From Vibrio ulleungensis (GTDB taxonomy: Bacteria > Pseudomonadota > Gammaproteobacteria > Enterobacterales > Vibrionaceae): DNA of 64,000 bases. A model generated the notes under the pieces. That model saw nothing but the letters and a program-made list of their open reading frames with translations. It did no database searches and was not told where the DNA came from. Both the position numbers and the translations under genes were made by a program. The DNA lies in NCBI RefSeq assembly GCF_016900875.1, contig NZ_JAFEUM010000002.1, positions 1 through 64,000 of the forward strand. Direction: 5' to 3'. Shown in pieces: positions 54,736 through 63,945 of the stretch (the first letter of the stretch is position 1; each line of letters opens with the position of its first letter).

Positions 54736-55012
54736 ATATTTTGTTCCTTTGTTACTAAGTTCAAAGTTTTAGAAATAAAACGTCAATGCCGTATTAACTG
54801 TAAGGTTAATCCACTGTCATTGATTTGTTAATTCCAGTATCATTTACCACGAAAATGCCATTTTTCTAAAACGGATTTTGTAAAATTCTATTATTTAGCC
54901 AGTTTTTGCTGCTTAAATCAGCATTTTTACAGTTTGGATGGCATTACGACATAAAAACAAATGATAGTGTCGTGTTGGAAAGTGTAGTTAATAAGAAATT
55001 GGAAGCATGCAA

Positions 55013-56440
55013 ATGAGCCAAGAAGCGCAGCTTGAACAAAGCTACAACTATACTGTCGTACGTCAATTTACCCTTGTCACCATTTTGTGGGGTATTGTCG
55101 GAATGGCAGTTGGGTGTTTAATCGCCGCTCAACTCGTATGGCCACAGCTCAACTTTGATACGCCGTGGTTAACTTATAGCCGATTGCGTCCACTGCATAC
55201 TAATGCAGTGATTTTCGCGTTTGGTACTAGTGCCCTTTTTGCAACCTCATACTATGTGGTGCAAAGAACCTGTCAAACCCGCCTATTCGGTGGTCCACTG
55301 GTTGCGTTTACGTTCTGGGGATGGCAAGCCATCATCCTAGCAGCCGCAATCACCCTACCCCTCGGTTTCACCTCTGGTAAAGAGTATGCGGAACTTGAGT
55401 GGCCAATCGATATCGCAATTGCCTTGGTATGGGTTTCATACGCGGTAGTGTTCTTCGGAACGCTAATTAAACGAAAAACCTCGCACATTTATGTTGCAAA
55501 CTGGTTCTTCGGTGCGTTTATCCTTACTGTTGCTGTGTTGCATATTGTAAATAGCATGGCGGTGCCTGTGTCACTGGGTAAGTCATACTCTATTTACTCC
55601 GGTGCCGTGGATGCGATGGTCCAATGGTGGTATGGACACAACGCCGTAGGTTTCCTACTTACTGCGGGTTTCCTTGGCATGATGTACTACTTCGTACCTA
55701 AGCAGGCTGAGCGTCCAGTTTATTCATACCGTTTATCCATTGTTCACTTCTGGGCATTGGTTTCCCTTTACATCTGGGCGGGTCCTCACCACCTGCACTA
55801 CACAGCACTACCTGACTGGACTCAGTCTTTAGGTATGGTTATGTCTTTGGTTCTGTTCGCTCCTTCTTGGGGTGGCATGATCAACGGTATTATGACGCTG
55901 TCTGGCGCATGGCATAAACTCCGTTATGACCCAATCCTTCGATTCCTCATTGTGTCACTGTCTTTCTATGGCATGTCGACCTTTGAAGGTCCAATGATGT
56001 CAATCAAGACGGTGAACGCACTTTCTCACTACACGGATTGGACCATAGGTCACGTACACTCTGGCGCATTGGGATGGGTAGCAATGGTATCTATCGGTTC
56101 TGTGTACCACTTAGTGCCTCGTCTATTCGGTCAAGAACGTATGTACTCTGTTAGCCTAATCAACGTGCACTTCTGGTTAGCAACTATCGGTACAGTGCTT
56201 TACATCGTTGCAATGTGGATCTCTGGCGTTATGCAGGGTCTGATGTGGCGCGCAGTAAATGCCGATGGTACGTTGACTTATAGCTTTGTTGAATCAGTAC
56301 AAGCTTCTTACCCGTATTACACGGTTCGCTTTATTGGCGGATTTATTTTCCTAGCTGGCATGTTCTTAATGGCGTACAACACCTACAAGACCATCGCAGC
56401 TCCGAAAAATAGCCTAAAAGCTATTCCACAACCGGCGTAA
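55013..56440 (+). CDS. ccoN: cbb3-type cytochrome c oxidase subunit I (CcoN)
   Basis: A 475-residue, 12-helix haem-copper oxidase subunit, the catalytic core of the high-affinity terminal oxidase. Haem and copper histidines are visible in [10 protein letters not shown] (low-spin b), [10 protein letters not shown] (CuB), GPHHLHYT (CuB pair) and [12 protein letters not shown] (high-spin haem). The start at 55013 has GGAAG at good spacing, and an ATG two codons earlier is less suitable. The 277-bp gap to the divergent gene must hold its promoter; I found a small inverted repeat (54907-54911 with 54919-54923) but no clear FNR box. It is the first of ccoNOQP. Confidence 0.96.
   Translation: MSQEAQLEQSYNYTVVRQFTLVTILWGIVGMAVGCLIAAQLVWPQLNFDTPWLTYSRLRPLHTNAVIFAFGTSALFATSYYVVQRTCQTRLFGGPLVAFTFWGWQAIILAAAITLPLGFTSGKEYAELEWPIDIAIALVWVSYAVVFFGTLIKRKTSHIYVANWFFGAFILTVAVLHIVNSMAVPVSLGKSYSIYSGAVDAMVQWWYGHNAVGFLLTAGFLGMMYYFVPKQAERPVYSYRLSIVHFWALVSLYIWAGPHHLHYTALPDWTQSLGMVMSLVLFAPSWGGMINGIMTLSGAWHKLRYDPILRFLIVSLSFYGMSTFEGPMMSIKTVNALSHYTDWTIGHVHSGALGWVAMVSIGSVYHLVPRLFGQERMYSVSLINVHFWLATIGTVLYIVAMWISGVMQGLMWRAVNADGTLTYSFVESVQASYPYYTVRFIGGFIFLAGMFLMAYNTYKTIAAPKNSLKAIPQPA
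55353..55360 (-). promoter_or_regulatory. KOPS octamer pointing leftward toward dif
   Basis: CCCTACCC on the plus strand is GGGTAGGG on the minus strand, matching GGGNAGGG. It lies right of dif and points at it, the expected orientation. Confidence 0.6.
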
Positions 56441-56452
56441 GGAGAGAGCAAC

Positions 56453-57073
56453 ATGGCAAATAATTCAAATAACCGCCACGAAATCGTCGAGAAAAACGTC
56501 GGCTTGCTGGCTATTTTGATCATCATTGCAATCAGCTTTGGTGCTTTGGTTGAAATCACTCCATTGATTTTCCAAAAGCAAACGACTGAGCCTGTGGATA
56601 ATCTTCGTGTTTATTCTGCTCTCGAAATGGAAGGTCGCGATGTTTACATTCGTGAAGGTTGTAACGTATGTCACAGCCAAATGATCCGTCCTTTCCGTTC
56701 TGAGACAGAACGATACGGCCACTACTCTGTAGCGGGCGAGAGTGTTTGGGAACACCCATTCCTTTGGGGCTCTAAACGTACTGGACCTGATCTGGCTCGT
56801 GTCGGTGGACGTTATTCTGACGAATGGCACCGTGTTCACTTGATCGACCCACGTGAATTAGTACCAGAGTCAAACATGCCTGGCTTCCCTTGGTTGGAAG
56901 AAAATGTTCTAGACGGTAAGTTGACCCAGCAGAAACTTGAAATATTCAAGAATCAGTTTGGAGTTCCTTACACTGACGAACAGATCGCTAACGCGAAGTC
57001 AGACGTAGAAGGTAAAACAGAGATGGATGCCATCATTGCTTATCTTCAATCTCTTGGCCACGCGATGAAATAA
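56453..57073 (+). CDS. ccoO: cbb3 oxidase mono-haem subunit II (CcoO)
   Basis: A 206-residue subunit with an N-terminal membrane anchor ([21 protein letters not shown]) and a periplasmic cytochrome c domain. The single haem c is bound by CNVCH at about residue 71, and a methionine ligand probably comes from SNMPGFPW. It passes electrons from CcoP to CcoN. It lies 12 bp after ccoN with GGAGAG before its ATG. Confidence 0.95.
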   Translation: MANNSNNRHEIVEKNVGLLAILIIIAISFGALVEITPLIFQKQTTEPVDNLRVYSALEMEGRDVYIREGCNVCHSQMIRPFRSETERYGHYSVAGESVWEHPFLWGSKRTGPDLARVGGRYSDEWHRVHLIDPRELVPESNMPGFPWLEENVLDGKLTQQKLEIFKNQFGVPYTDEQIANAKSDVEGKTEMDAIIAYLQSLGHAMK

Positions 57074-57082
57074 GGAGCGACT

Positions 57083-57256
57083 ATGGATATTGGAACTATT
57101 CACAGTATTTGGACTGTCCTTCTTTTTGTTAGCTTCTTCGGCATTGTCTGGTGGGCTTACGGCAAAAAGCGCAAAGCGCGATTTGAAGAAGACGCCAATC
57201 TAGTGTTTGCAGACGAGCAGCAGTCATCGGAAAATCAGGGAGAAGATAACAAATGA
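57083..57256 (+). CDS. ccoQ: cbb3 oxidase small subunit CcoQ
   Basis: A 57-residue protein with one transmembrane helix (SIWTVLLFVSFFGIVWWAY), a basic stretch (GKKRKARF) and an acidic C terminus, the CcoQ pattern. CcoQ stabilises the assembled oxidase under oxygen. AAGGAG lies eight bases before its ATG, ten bp after ccoO, and its stop overlaps the ccoP start by 4 bp (ATGA). Confidence 0.9.
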   Translation: MDIGTIHSIWTVLLFVSFFGIVWWAYGKKRKARFEEDANLVFADEQQSSENQGEDNK

Positions 57257-58233
57257 CTACATTTTGGAGTTTATGGGTCATCATCATCACCGCGGTCTGT
57301 CTGATCGGCGTGTTTGCCATACTTGTGTGGTGTCTAAAAGACGACATGGGTGTGAAAGACGGTGAAGATATGGGCCACGAATACGATGGTATTCGCGAGC
57401 TTAACAACCCGCTGCCTAAATGGTGGACATACTTGTTCTTCAGTACAGGTGTATTTGCGGTTGTCTATCTTCTACTCTTCCCAGGAATGGGTAACTTTCC
57501 TGGCCTACTCGGATGGACAAGTTCGGATCAAACCGTAACCAACATTGAACAGTCTCGTGCATCAATTGCACGTTCACAAAGTGAAAAGACGCTAGATAAA
57601 TACGCGAAAGAACTTGATGACGCCGAAGCCTATTTTGGTGAAGCATTTAAGCGCTTAGCGTATGAAGAAGATGGTACAACTTTCCGCTCTATTCCTGCGA
57701 TTGCAGAGAACGAAGAAGCGATCAAAGTTGGCCAACGCCTTTTCCTACAAAACTGTTCGCAGTGTCATGGTTCGGATGCACGTGGCCAGAAAGGCTTCCC
57801 TAACCTAGCAGATGCTGCTTGGCTATATGGTGGTGAGCCTGCCGCGATCAAAACAACGATCATGGAAGGCCGCATTGGTCAAATGCCGGCGTGGAATGAC
57901 GTGCTTGGCGAAGACGGTGTTCGTGAAGTGGTGAGCTACACCCTCAGCCTTTCTGGGCGTAAGGTGAATGCTCGTGAAGCCGCAGCAGGTAAAGCGAAGT
58001 TTGCTGTATGTGCCGCGTGTCATGGTACAGACGGTAAGGGTAACCCTTCAGTTGGCGCACCAGATCTCACAGACAACATTTGGTTGTTTGGTGATTCACG
58101 CGCTGAAGTAACACAAACAGTTGCATACGGCCGCTCAGGCGTCATGCCCGCTTGGAAAGACATTCTAGGGGAAGAGAAAGTTCAGCTTCTCTCTGCTTAT
58201 GTCTGGAATCTTAGCAACCAAGAAACAAAATAG
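57253..58233 (+). CDS. ccoP: cbb3 oxidase di-haem subunit III (CcoP)
   Basis: A 326-residue subunit with two N-terminal transmembrane helices (about 5-26 and 57-77), then two cytochrome c domains with haem sites CSQCH and CAACH. It receives electrons from cytochrome c4/bc1 and passes them to CcoO. Methionine ligand candidates are GQMPAWND and GVMPAWKD. It is translationally coupled to ccoQ and is the last structural gene before a strong terminator. Confidence 0.96.
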   Translation: MTTFWSLWVIIITAVCLIGVFAILVWCLKDDMGVKDGEDMGHEYDGIRELNNPLPKWWTYLFFSTGVFAVVYLLLFPGMGNFPGLLGWTSSDQTVTNIEQSRASIARSQSEKTLDKYAKELDDAEAYFGEAFKRLAYEEDGTTFRSIPAIAENEEAIKVGQRLFLQNCSQCHGSDARGQKGFPNLADAAWLYGGEPAAIKTTIMEGRIGQMPAWNDVLGEDGVREVVSYTLSLSGRKVNAREAAAGKAKFAVCAACHGTDGKGNPSVGAPDLTDNIWLFGDSRAEVTQTVAYGRSGVMPAWKDILGEEKVQLLSAYVWNLSNQETK

Positions 58234-58246
58234 TAAAACGATATTA

Positions 58247-58275
58247 ACAGCCCCTTTTCTAGGGGCTGTCTTTTC
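58247..58275 (+). terminator. Terminator of ccoNOQP
   Basis: A perfect 8-bp stem (58247-58254 with 58262-58269), then a T-rich tail. It separates structural genes from the assembly genes. Confidence 0.88.
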
Positions 58276-58322
58276 CCTACTCTACACACTTCATTACAAA
58301 TTAAACTTAAGAGAACTTTTTT

Positions 58323-58802
58323 ATGGTACAGCCTTGGTATAAGCAGTTTTGGCCCTGGTTTCTTATTGCACTGCCGTTGACGGTGGTTGTGGGGACTTTA
58401 TATACCGTGTTTATCTTCTCCCAGAATTCAGTGTCACTCGTTGCTGAGGATTACTATAAAAAAGGTAAAGGCATTAATGTCGATATCTCCAAAGTTCGTG
58501 TTGCCAATGAACTTAACCTATCTGCACAAATTAAAAGCAGTGATGGGGCAATTATCATTTCGTTTAATAAAGGCGATTTAGAACACTACCCCGCACTCAA
58601 TGTTGCAGTAACGCATCGCACACTGGCAGACAGAGACTTTAACGAGTTGGTCAGTGCCAGCGCAAATGGTGAGTATCGTTTAGCGCTAACGCAAGATATT
58701 GACGGTCCATGGTTCATTGAACTGTCTCCACACAACCATGAGTGGTTAATCCAGGGACGTGTTAGCTTCCCTACTTCTGAATTTACGCCACTGGCAAACT
58801 AG
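58323..58802 (+). CDS. ccoH: FixH/CcoH oxidase assembly protein
   Basis: A 159-residue FixH-family protein: an N-terminal membrane anchor (WFLIALPLTVVVGTLYTVFI) followed by VAEDYYKKGKGINVD, a motif conserved in FixH, and a periplasmic beta-sandwich. It helps cbb3 oxidase assembly and stabilises CcoN. It lies 3 bp before ccoI, so the assembly genes ccoH-ccoI-ccoS-tauE form one tight operon. Confidence 0.9.
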   Translation: MVQPWYKQFWPWFLIALPLTVVVGTLYTVFIFSQNSVSLVAEDYYKKGKGINVDISKVRVANELNLSAQIKSSDGAIIISFNKGDLEHYPALNVAVTHRTLADRDFNELVSASANGEYRLALTQDIDGPWFIELSPHNHEWLIQGRVSFPTSEFTPLAN

Positions 58803-58805
58803 GCA

Positions 58806-61163
58806 ATGACAAAAGAGTGTTATCACTGCGGGGAAGATGTCCCCGCAGGCAGTGATTTTCATGTAGAAATATTGGGTGAAGATCGCGAGATGTGTTGCGT
58901 GGGCTGCGAAGCCGTTGCATCCACTATCGTTGAAAGTGGTCTAACGTCCTACTATCAGTACCGCACAGAGTCTGCAGAGCGCGTCGATTTAGTTCCTAAA
59001 GAGCTTCTCGAGTTGTCACTTTATGACAATAAAGACGTTCAAGCGGAGTTCGTTCAGCACCAGGATGGCGTGTTAAAAACAACGCTATCGTTAGAAGGTG
59101 TGTCTTGCGCGGCCTGTGCCTGGTTAATAGAGAAACAGCTCAATCAAATGCCAGGCATCGCGTCAATTCGTGTAAACACATCGACTCATCGTGCCATGGT
59201 AGAGTGGCAAGACGATGCCATAGAACTGAGTGAAATACTCACGTCTCTACACCAAATTGGCTATAAAGCCGCTCCCTTTGAAGCTGATGCTCAAGAGCGC
59301 GATTACCATAACAGCATGAAGCAATACCTATATCGATTAGGTATTGCAGGCCTTGCAACGATGCAAGTTATGATGCTGGCGGTAGCATTATACTTAGAAG
59401 TGTTTGGAAGCCTTGAGCCAGAGTTTAAGCACTACTTTAGGGTTGTGAGCTTAATCTTTGCCACACCAGTCCTACTCTATTCGGCACTGCCTTTTTATAT
59501 CAATGCTTATCGCAGTCTAAAAGGACGGACATTGGGGATGGATGTGCCCGTATCGCTGGCACTTATCTTTGCGTACGTTGCTAGTTTGTGGGCAACAGTG
59601 ACACAGCAAGGCGAAGTCTTTTTTGAATCGATCTCAATGTTTACCTTCTTTTTGTTGCTGGGTCGGTTTTTGGAGATGCGTGCAAGACGAAAAGCGGCGG
59701 CAGCCAGTGCAAACCTTCTCAAGCTCGTCCCCACCTTGGCAACCACCATTGATGGTGAACAAGTGCCAGTTAAAAGTTTGCAAGTTGGAGACAAGCTAAG
59801 AGTATTACCAGGCGAGCATATTCCCGCTGACGGTGCGTCTTTATCCCCGGTTGCACATGTTAATGAATCGATGCTGACCGGTGAATCGATTCCGGTAAAG
59901 AAAGCCTGCGGAGACCCTGTATTTGCTGGATCAGTAAACGGTGAAAGCGTCATTGAACTTGAAGTGACGGCGTCACGAAATGACAGCGTGCTTTCAAATA
60001 TTGTTCGCCTTCAAGACGAAGCTCAATATACCAAACCAAAGATTGCTGAAGTGGCCGATGTGGTTGCTCGTTATTTTGTCGCCGTGATATTAGCCATATC
60101 TGCGTTAACGTACACGTATTGGACCATAAATGGTTCTGATGACGCCTTTTGGATATTGCTGTCGGTTCTTGTTGCCACCTGCCCCTGCGCATTATCTTTG
60201 GCAACCCCTACCGCTCTAACCTGTGGCGCGTCTCAACTTGGTCGCCAAGGGTTATTGATGAGAAAGTCGCACGTTATAGAAACACTTTGTAAGGTGAACC
60301 ACGTTGTTGTTGATAAGACCGGCACACTGACCCATGGTGAATTTACTATCTCTAAGATAGAGGCAATGGACGAATTCTCAGAGCAACAAGTGATTGCGCT
60401 TGCAAGTGAGCTTGAACGTCATGCTAATCACCCTATTTCTAAAGCGTTTACCGCCTTTGAAAGCCAAGTCAAATTTGACGAGGTGGAAAATGTGGTTGGT
60501 AGCGGCGTAAAAGGGATCTTAGGTGAGCACGAGTATCGCATTGGCTCTATGGCGTTTGTTTTAAATGGCGAACACCAAAGCGACCCGTCGGTAATATACC
60601 TGTCGTGCAATGGTCGCCTCATAGCACGCTTCCATTACAGCGATCCAGTGAGAGAGCAAAGTGCTGATTTTGTTGCTCAACTCCAATCGCTAGGGATTAA
60701 AGTAACGTTATTGACCGGTGATATTGAACAAAATGCCCAGCAAGTTGCTCACGAAGTTGGGATAGATACGGTTGTGAGTGAAGCCAAGCCGCAACAAAAA
60801 CTGGAGTATCTACGACAGTTGCCTAAGGATGATGTGACACTAATGGTCGGTGATGGTATCAACGATGCGCCAACATTAAGTGGCGCTCACCTGTCTGTGG
60901 CTATGGGCAGTGGTACCGACATCGCAAAAACCTCAGCCGATATGGTATTGCTGGGCGATAAGCTTGAAAAGATACTCAGTGGGCGTACCATTGCGTTAAA
61001 GACACGTCGTATTATCCGCGAAAACTTGGCTTGGGCTTTGGGGTATAACCTCATTATTTTGCCGCTTGCCGTGATGGGGCTAGTCGCTCCATACATTGCG
61101 GTTGTAGGCATGTCGGCCAGTTCGCTGATTGTTGTTACTAATTCATTGAGGTTATTGAAGTAA
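58806..61163 (+). CDS. ccoI: Cu+-exporting P1B-ATPase CcoI (FixI)
   Basis: A 785-residue copper ATPase that loads copper into CcoN during oxidase assembly. An N-terminal cysteine cluster (CYHCGE and CCVGCEA) precedes an HMA domain with CAAC (about residues 100-103). The membrane metal site CPC is in ATCPCALSLATP (about 458). DKTGTLT carries the phosphorylated aspartate, HANHPIS and GDGINDAP complete the catalytic motifs. The extra N-terminal cluster is typical of FixI-type pumps. Its stop overlaps the ccoS start by one base. A matS site lies inside. Confidence 0.94.
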   Translation: MTKECYHCGEDVPAGSDFHVEILGEDREMCCVGCEAVASTIVESGLTSYYQYRTESAERVDLVPKELLELSLYDNKDVQAEFVQHQDGVLKTTLSLEGVSCAACAWLIEKQLNQMPGIASIRVNTSTHRAMVEWQDDAIELSEILTSLHQIGYKAAPFEADAQERDYHNSMKQYLYRLGIAGLATMQVMMLAVALYLEVFGSLEPEFKHYFRVVSLIFATPVLLYSALPFYINAYRSLKGRTLGMDVPVSLALIFAYVASLWATVTQQGEVFFESISMFTFFLLLGRFLEMRARRKAAAASANLLKLVPTLATTIDGEQVPVKSLQVGDKLRVLPGEHIPADGASLSPVAHVNESMLTGESIPVKKACGDPVFAGSVNGESVIELEVTASRNDSVLSNIVRLQDEAQYTKPKIAEVADVVARYFVAVILAISALTYTYWTINGSDDAFWILLSVLVATCPCALSLATPTALTCGASQLGRQGLLMRKSHVIETLCKVNHVVVDKTGTLTHGEFTISKIEAMDEFSEQQVIALASELERHANHPISKAFTAFESQVKFDEVENVVGSGVKGILGEHEYRIGSMAFVLNGEHQSDPSVIYLSCNGRLIARFHYSDPVREQSADFVAQLQSLGIKVTLLTGDIEQNAQQVAHEVGIDTVVSEAKPQQKLEYLRQLPKDDVTLMVGDGINDAPTLSGAHLSVAMGSGTDIAKTSADMVLLGDKLEKILSGRTIALKTRRIIRENLAWALGYNLIILPLAVMGLVAPYIAVVGMSASSLIVVTNSLRLLK
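59964..59976. promoter_or_regulatory. matS site 5 (MatP-binding)
   Basis: GTGACGGCGTCAC is a perfect consensus match within ccoI, about 8.7 kb right of dif. Confidence 0.87.
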
Positions 61164-61318
61164 TGGAAAGTCTCTACATCCTCATTCCTATTGCAATAGT
61201 ATTAGTAGCCGTTGCCGTCGGAGTATTTCTTTGGGCAGTTAAATCAGAGCAATTTGAAGACCTTGATCGTCAAGGACATAACATTCTGTTTGAAGATGAC
61301 GAGAAAAAACAACCTTAA
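61163..61318 (+). CDS. ccoS: cbb3 oxidase maturation protein CcoS
   Basis: A 51-residue single-helix protein (LYILIPIAIVLVAVAVGVFL) followed by WAVKSEQFEDLDRQG, the conserved CcoS motif. CcoS is needed for haem b and copper insertion into CcoN. Its start overlaps the ccoI stop (TAATG) and its stop overlaps the next start in the same way, so all three are translationally coupled. Confidence 0.93.
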   Translation: MESLYILIPIAIVLVAVAVGVFLWAVKSEQFEDLDRQGHNILFEDDEKKQP

Positions 61319-61968
61319 TGGATCTTGATTTAGCAGGCGCGTTTGCGGTTGGCCTCTTTGGCACTACACACTGTGTTGCTATGTGTGGTGGTATCTCTAC
61401 AGCACTCGCAGCCACCACTCAAAAACCGGTCGCGCTCTTTTTATACAGTGTGGGTCGGTTATTTAGCTATTCATTATTTGGCGCGTTCATCGGCGGCGCT
61501 GTTGCAAGCTCGGTAGAGTTAAGTGGTTGGAACCAAGGGCTCGACATTCTTCGGGTTTTTGCGGGCATTTTGATGGTTCTATTAGGCTTGTATATTGCAG
61601 GTTGGTACAGAGGCATCTCTGTCATCGAAAAAGCCGGTCGCGGATTGTGGCGCCTGCTAACTCCACTAGCTCAACGCTTGTTGCCACTCAAACATTCTAT
61701 CTATGCACTTCCGCTTGGTATGCTGTGGGGATGGCTGCCATGTGGGTTGGTTTATTCGATGTTGAGCTGGGCTGCGATGTCAGGCAGTGCTAGTGGCGGC
61801 GCTCAAACAATGTTAGCGTTTGGGATAGGCACGTTGCCTGCAATGTTGTCTCTTGCGTTCTTTGCGCAATACGTGCATAAGCTCACTTCGTCGTCTTGGG
61901 TACGTAAAACTGGTGGCATATTGCTTATCTTGTTAGGTCTATATACCTCACTCAACGGTGTGATTTAA
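61318..61968 (+). CDS. TauE/SafE-type membrane protein of the cco assembly operon
   Basis: A 216-residue, about six-helix membrane protein of the TauE/SafE (UreH-like) family. Two half-motifs are visible: GTTHCVAMCGGIS near the N terminus and GWLPCGLVYSML in the middle. The cysteines and methionine are plausible copper ligands. Genes of this type close many ccoGHIS clusters and are thought to help oxidase maturation or copper handling rather than sulfite export. It is coupled to ccoS by a one-base overlap. Confidence 0.85.
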   Translation: MDLDLAGAFAVGLFGTTHCVAMCGGISTALAATTQKPVALFLYSVGRLFSYSLFGAFIGGAVASSVELSGWNQGLDILRVFAGILMVLLGLYIAGWYRGISVIEKAGRGLWRLLTPLAQRLLPLKHSIYALPLGMLWGWLPCGLVYSMLSWAAMSGSASGGAQTMLAFGIGTLPAMLSLAFFAQYVHKLTSSSWVRKTGGILLILLGLYTSLNGVI

Positions 61969-62051
61969 CCGCTGTTTTTAGCAATTTCCTGCTCTGTTCT
62001 GGTGCTCTTAAGTTAAAAACCTATCCATTTTTTATTTAGTTTGGTAAAATA

Positions 62052-62065
62052 TTGACGTACATCAA
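62052..62065 (+). promoter_or_regulatory. FNR box upstream of fnr
   Basis: TTGACGTACATCAA matches TTGAT-N4-ATCAA at nine of ten positions and sits 15 bp before the fnr ATG. That position fits autorepression. Confidence 0.75.
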
Positions 62066-62080
62066 TTATCAGTTAGTACT

Positions 62081-62830
62081 ATGATTTCAGAAAAACCGGC
62101 AACAAATCGCGTACAATCAGGTGGCTGTGCCATCCACTGTCAAGATTGCAGCATCTCTCAACTTTGCATCCCTTTCACATTAAGTGACAGCGAGTTGGAT
62201 CAACTCGACCAAATTATTGAGCGCAAAAAACCAATTCAGAAGAGCCAAGAGCTGTTTAAAGCCGGCGACGAGCTGAAATCCCTGTACGCTATTCGTTCAG
62301 GAACCATCAAAAGCTACACCATCACCGAGCAAGGCGATGAGCAAATCACGGCATTTCATCTTGCGGGCGATTTGGTAGGTTTTGATGCAATCAATCAAAA
62401 CAAACACCCGAGTTTCGCGCAAGCGCTTGAAACCTCAATGGTGTGTGAAATCCCATACGAAATCTTAGACGATCTTTCAGGTAAAATGCCTAAGTTACGT
62501 CAGCAAATCATGCGTTTGATGAGTAATGAAATCAAAGGCGATCAAGATATGATTTTGCTACTGTCTAAGAAAAACGCTGAAGAGCGTCTTGCCGCGTTTT
62601 TGTATAACTTGTCGGAGCGTTTTTCTCAACGTGGTTTCAGTCCGCGTGAGTTCCGTCTTACTATGACGCGCGGTGATATTGGTAACTACCTTGGTTTGAC
62701 GGTAGAAACCATTAGCCGATTACTTGGTCGTTTCCAAAAAGCTGACATTTTATTGGTAAAAGGCAAATACATCACGATCAACGATCATGATGCACTAATG
62801 ACTCTTGCTGGCGTATCAAAAGAGTCGTAA
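62081..62830 (+). CDS. fnr: Oxygen-sensing regulator Fnr
   Basis: A 249-residue CRP/FNR-family regulator. Cysteines at positions 20, 23, 29 and 122 bind the oxygen-labile 4Fe-4S cluster; another lies at 16. The cAMP-fold domain spans about 30-160, and the helix-turn-helix is near 195-225 with the recognition helix [14 protein letters not shown] (E..SR contacts TTGAT half sites). It controls anaerobic respiration genes and, in many species, cco expression. The FNR box directly before the gene suggests autoregulation. It stands between the oxidase assembly operon and uspE. Confidence 0.96.
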   Translation: MISEKPATNRVQSGGCAIHCQDCSISQLCIPFTLSDSELDQLDQIIERKKPIQKSQELFKAGDELKSLYAIRSGTIKSYTITEQGDEQITAFHLAGDLVGFDAINQNKHPSFAQALETSMVCEIPYEILDDLSGKMPKLRQQIMRLMSNEIKGDQDMILLLSKKNAEERLAAFLYNLSERFSQRGFSPREFRLTMTRGDIGNYLGLTVETISRLLGRFQKADILLVKGKYITINDHDALMTLAGVSKES

Positions 62831-62840
62831 TCCCCTGTCA

Positions 62841-62865
62841 AAGTGGCTCACTTAGTGAGTCACTT
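62841..62865 (+). terminator. Hairpin after fnr, weak terminator
   Basis: An imperfect 11-bp inverted repeat (AAGTGGCTCAC with GTGAGTCACTT) lies just past the fnr stop. No clear T run follows. Confidence 0.5.
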
Positions 62866-62957
62866 CAATAAATCCCCAATTTCTTTCCTAAACATATAAA
62901 AATTCAACGCTTATTCGGCTACAGTTAAACTAGATCCTACGACATAGTGGTGACTGT

Positions 62958-63902
62958 ATGAGTATTTATAACAACATCTTAGTGGTTGCGGACATCAATA
63001 ATGATGAGCAACCTGCATTGGCAAGGGCCATGCAATTAGGGCGCAAGAGTAAAAGTCCCTGTAGTGTCACTTTTTTCCTGTCGATATACGATTTCTCCTA
63101 TGAGATGACCTCGATGCTGTCGAGTGAAGAACGCGATGCAATGCGTGCAGGCGTTGTGCACCAGCGTACGCAATGGATGAAAGAAGTTGCTGAGCCATAT
63201 TTAGATAATGACATCACTCTAGACATTAAAGTGATTTGGCATAATCGACCTTACGAAGCAATCATCGAGCAAGTCTACGCGGCCGGTCATGAGATTGTGA
63301 TCAAAGCGACTAGGCAGCACGCCGCTTTAGAATCGGTGCTATTTACCCCAACCGATTGGCACCTCTTGCGTAAATGCCCTACTCCTGTATTGCTGGTTAA
63401 GAATCATGATTGGCCAGAAAATGGTCATATTGTGGCATCGGTTCATGTTGGTTCAGAGCAAGAGTCTCACCAAAAGCTCAATCAAGCGATGGTCGAGCAA
63501 GCGCTCGATTTGTCAGAGCGCCTAAATGCAACACCGCACTTGGTAAACGCTTATCCGCTTACACCGCCTAATATTACGGTAGAATTGCCTGAATTTGATC
63601 CTACGTTGTACTCCGACTCGGTTAGAGGTCATCACCTCAAAGCTATGAAGGAGCTTAGACAGCACTATGGGTTACCTGAAGAGCAAACCAGTGTAGAGCA
63701 AGGGTTGGCGGAAGACGTGATTTCTAAGTCGGTCGCCGATTTGAAAGCGGGTTTAGTGATTCTAGGAACAAGTGGCCGCTCTGGGCTGTCAGCGGTGTTT
63801 ATTGGCAACACAGCAGAAAACGTCATTGATAAGGTCGATTGTGATCTCTTGGCGCTCAAACCAGAGGGATACATCAGTCCATTAGATCCTAACAGTGTTT
63901 AA
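62958..63902 (+). CDS. uspE: Universal stress protein UspE
   Basis: A 314-residue tandem Usp protein. The first Usp domain (1-150) begins YNNILVVADINNDEQPALARA; the second (about 160-305) ends with the ATP-binding glycine motif in LGTSGRSGLSAVFIGNTAEN, while the first domain lacks it. In E. coli UspE affects motility, adhesion and DNA-damage survival. fnr-uspE is a conserved pair in gammaproteobacteria. It has its own upstream gap of 127 bp and a terminator behind. Confidence 0.95.
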   Translation: MSIYNNILVVADINNDEQPALARAMQLGRKSKSPCSVTFFLSIYDFSYEMTSMLSSEERDAMRAGVVHQRTQWMKEVAEPYLDNDITLDIKVIWHNRPYEAIIEQVYAAGHEIVIKATRQHAALESVLFTPTDWHLLRKCPTPVLLVKNHDWPENGHIVASVHVGSEQESHQKLNQAMVEQALDLSERLNATPHLVNAYPLTPPNITVELPEFDPTLYSDSVRGHHLKAMKELRQHYGLPEEQTSVEQGLAEDVISKSVADLKAGLVILGTSGRSGLSAVFIGNTAENVIDKVDCDLLALKPEGYISPLDPNSV

Positions 63903-63923
63903 GTGAAGTAATGAATTACTTTG

Positions 63924-63945
63924 GGGGAGCTTTGCTCCCCTTTTT
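63924..63945 (+). terminator. Terminator of uspE
   Basis: A 7-bp GC stem (63924-63930 with 63934-63940) and a five-T run. Confidence 0.88.

Noticed and set aside
54907..54923. Inverted repeat TGCTG-N7-CAGCA before ccoN as an FNR box
   Set aside because: It does not resemble TTGAT-N4-ATCAA; other regulators are possible but unsupported.
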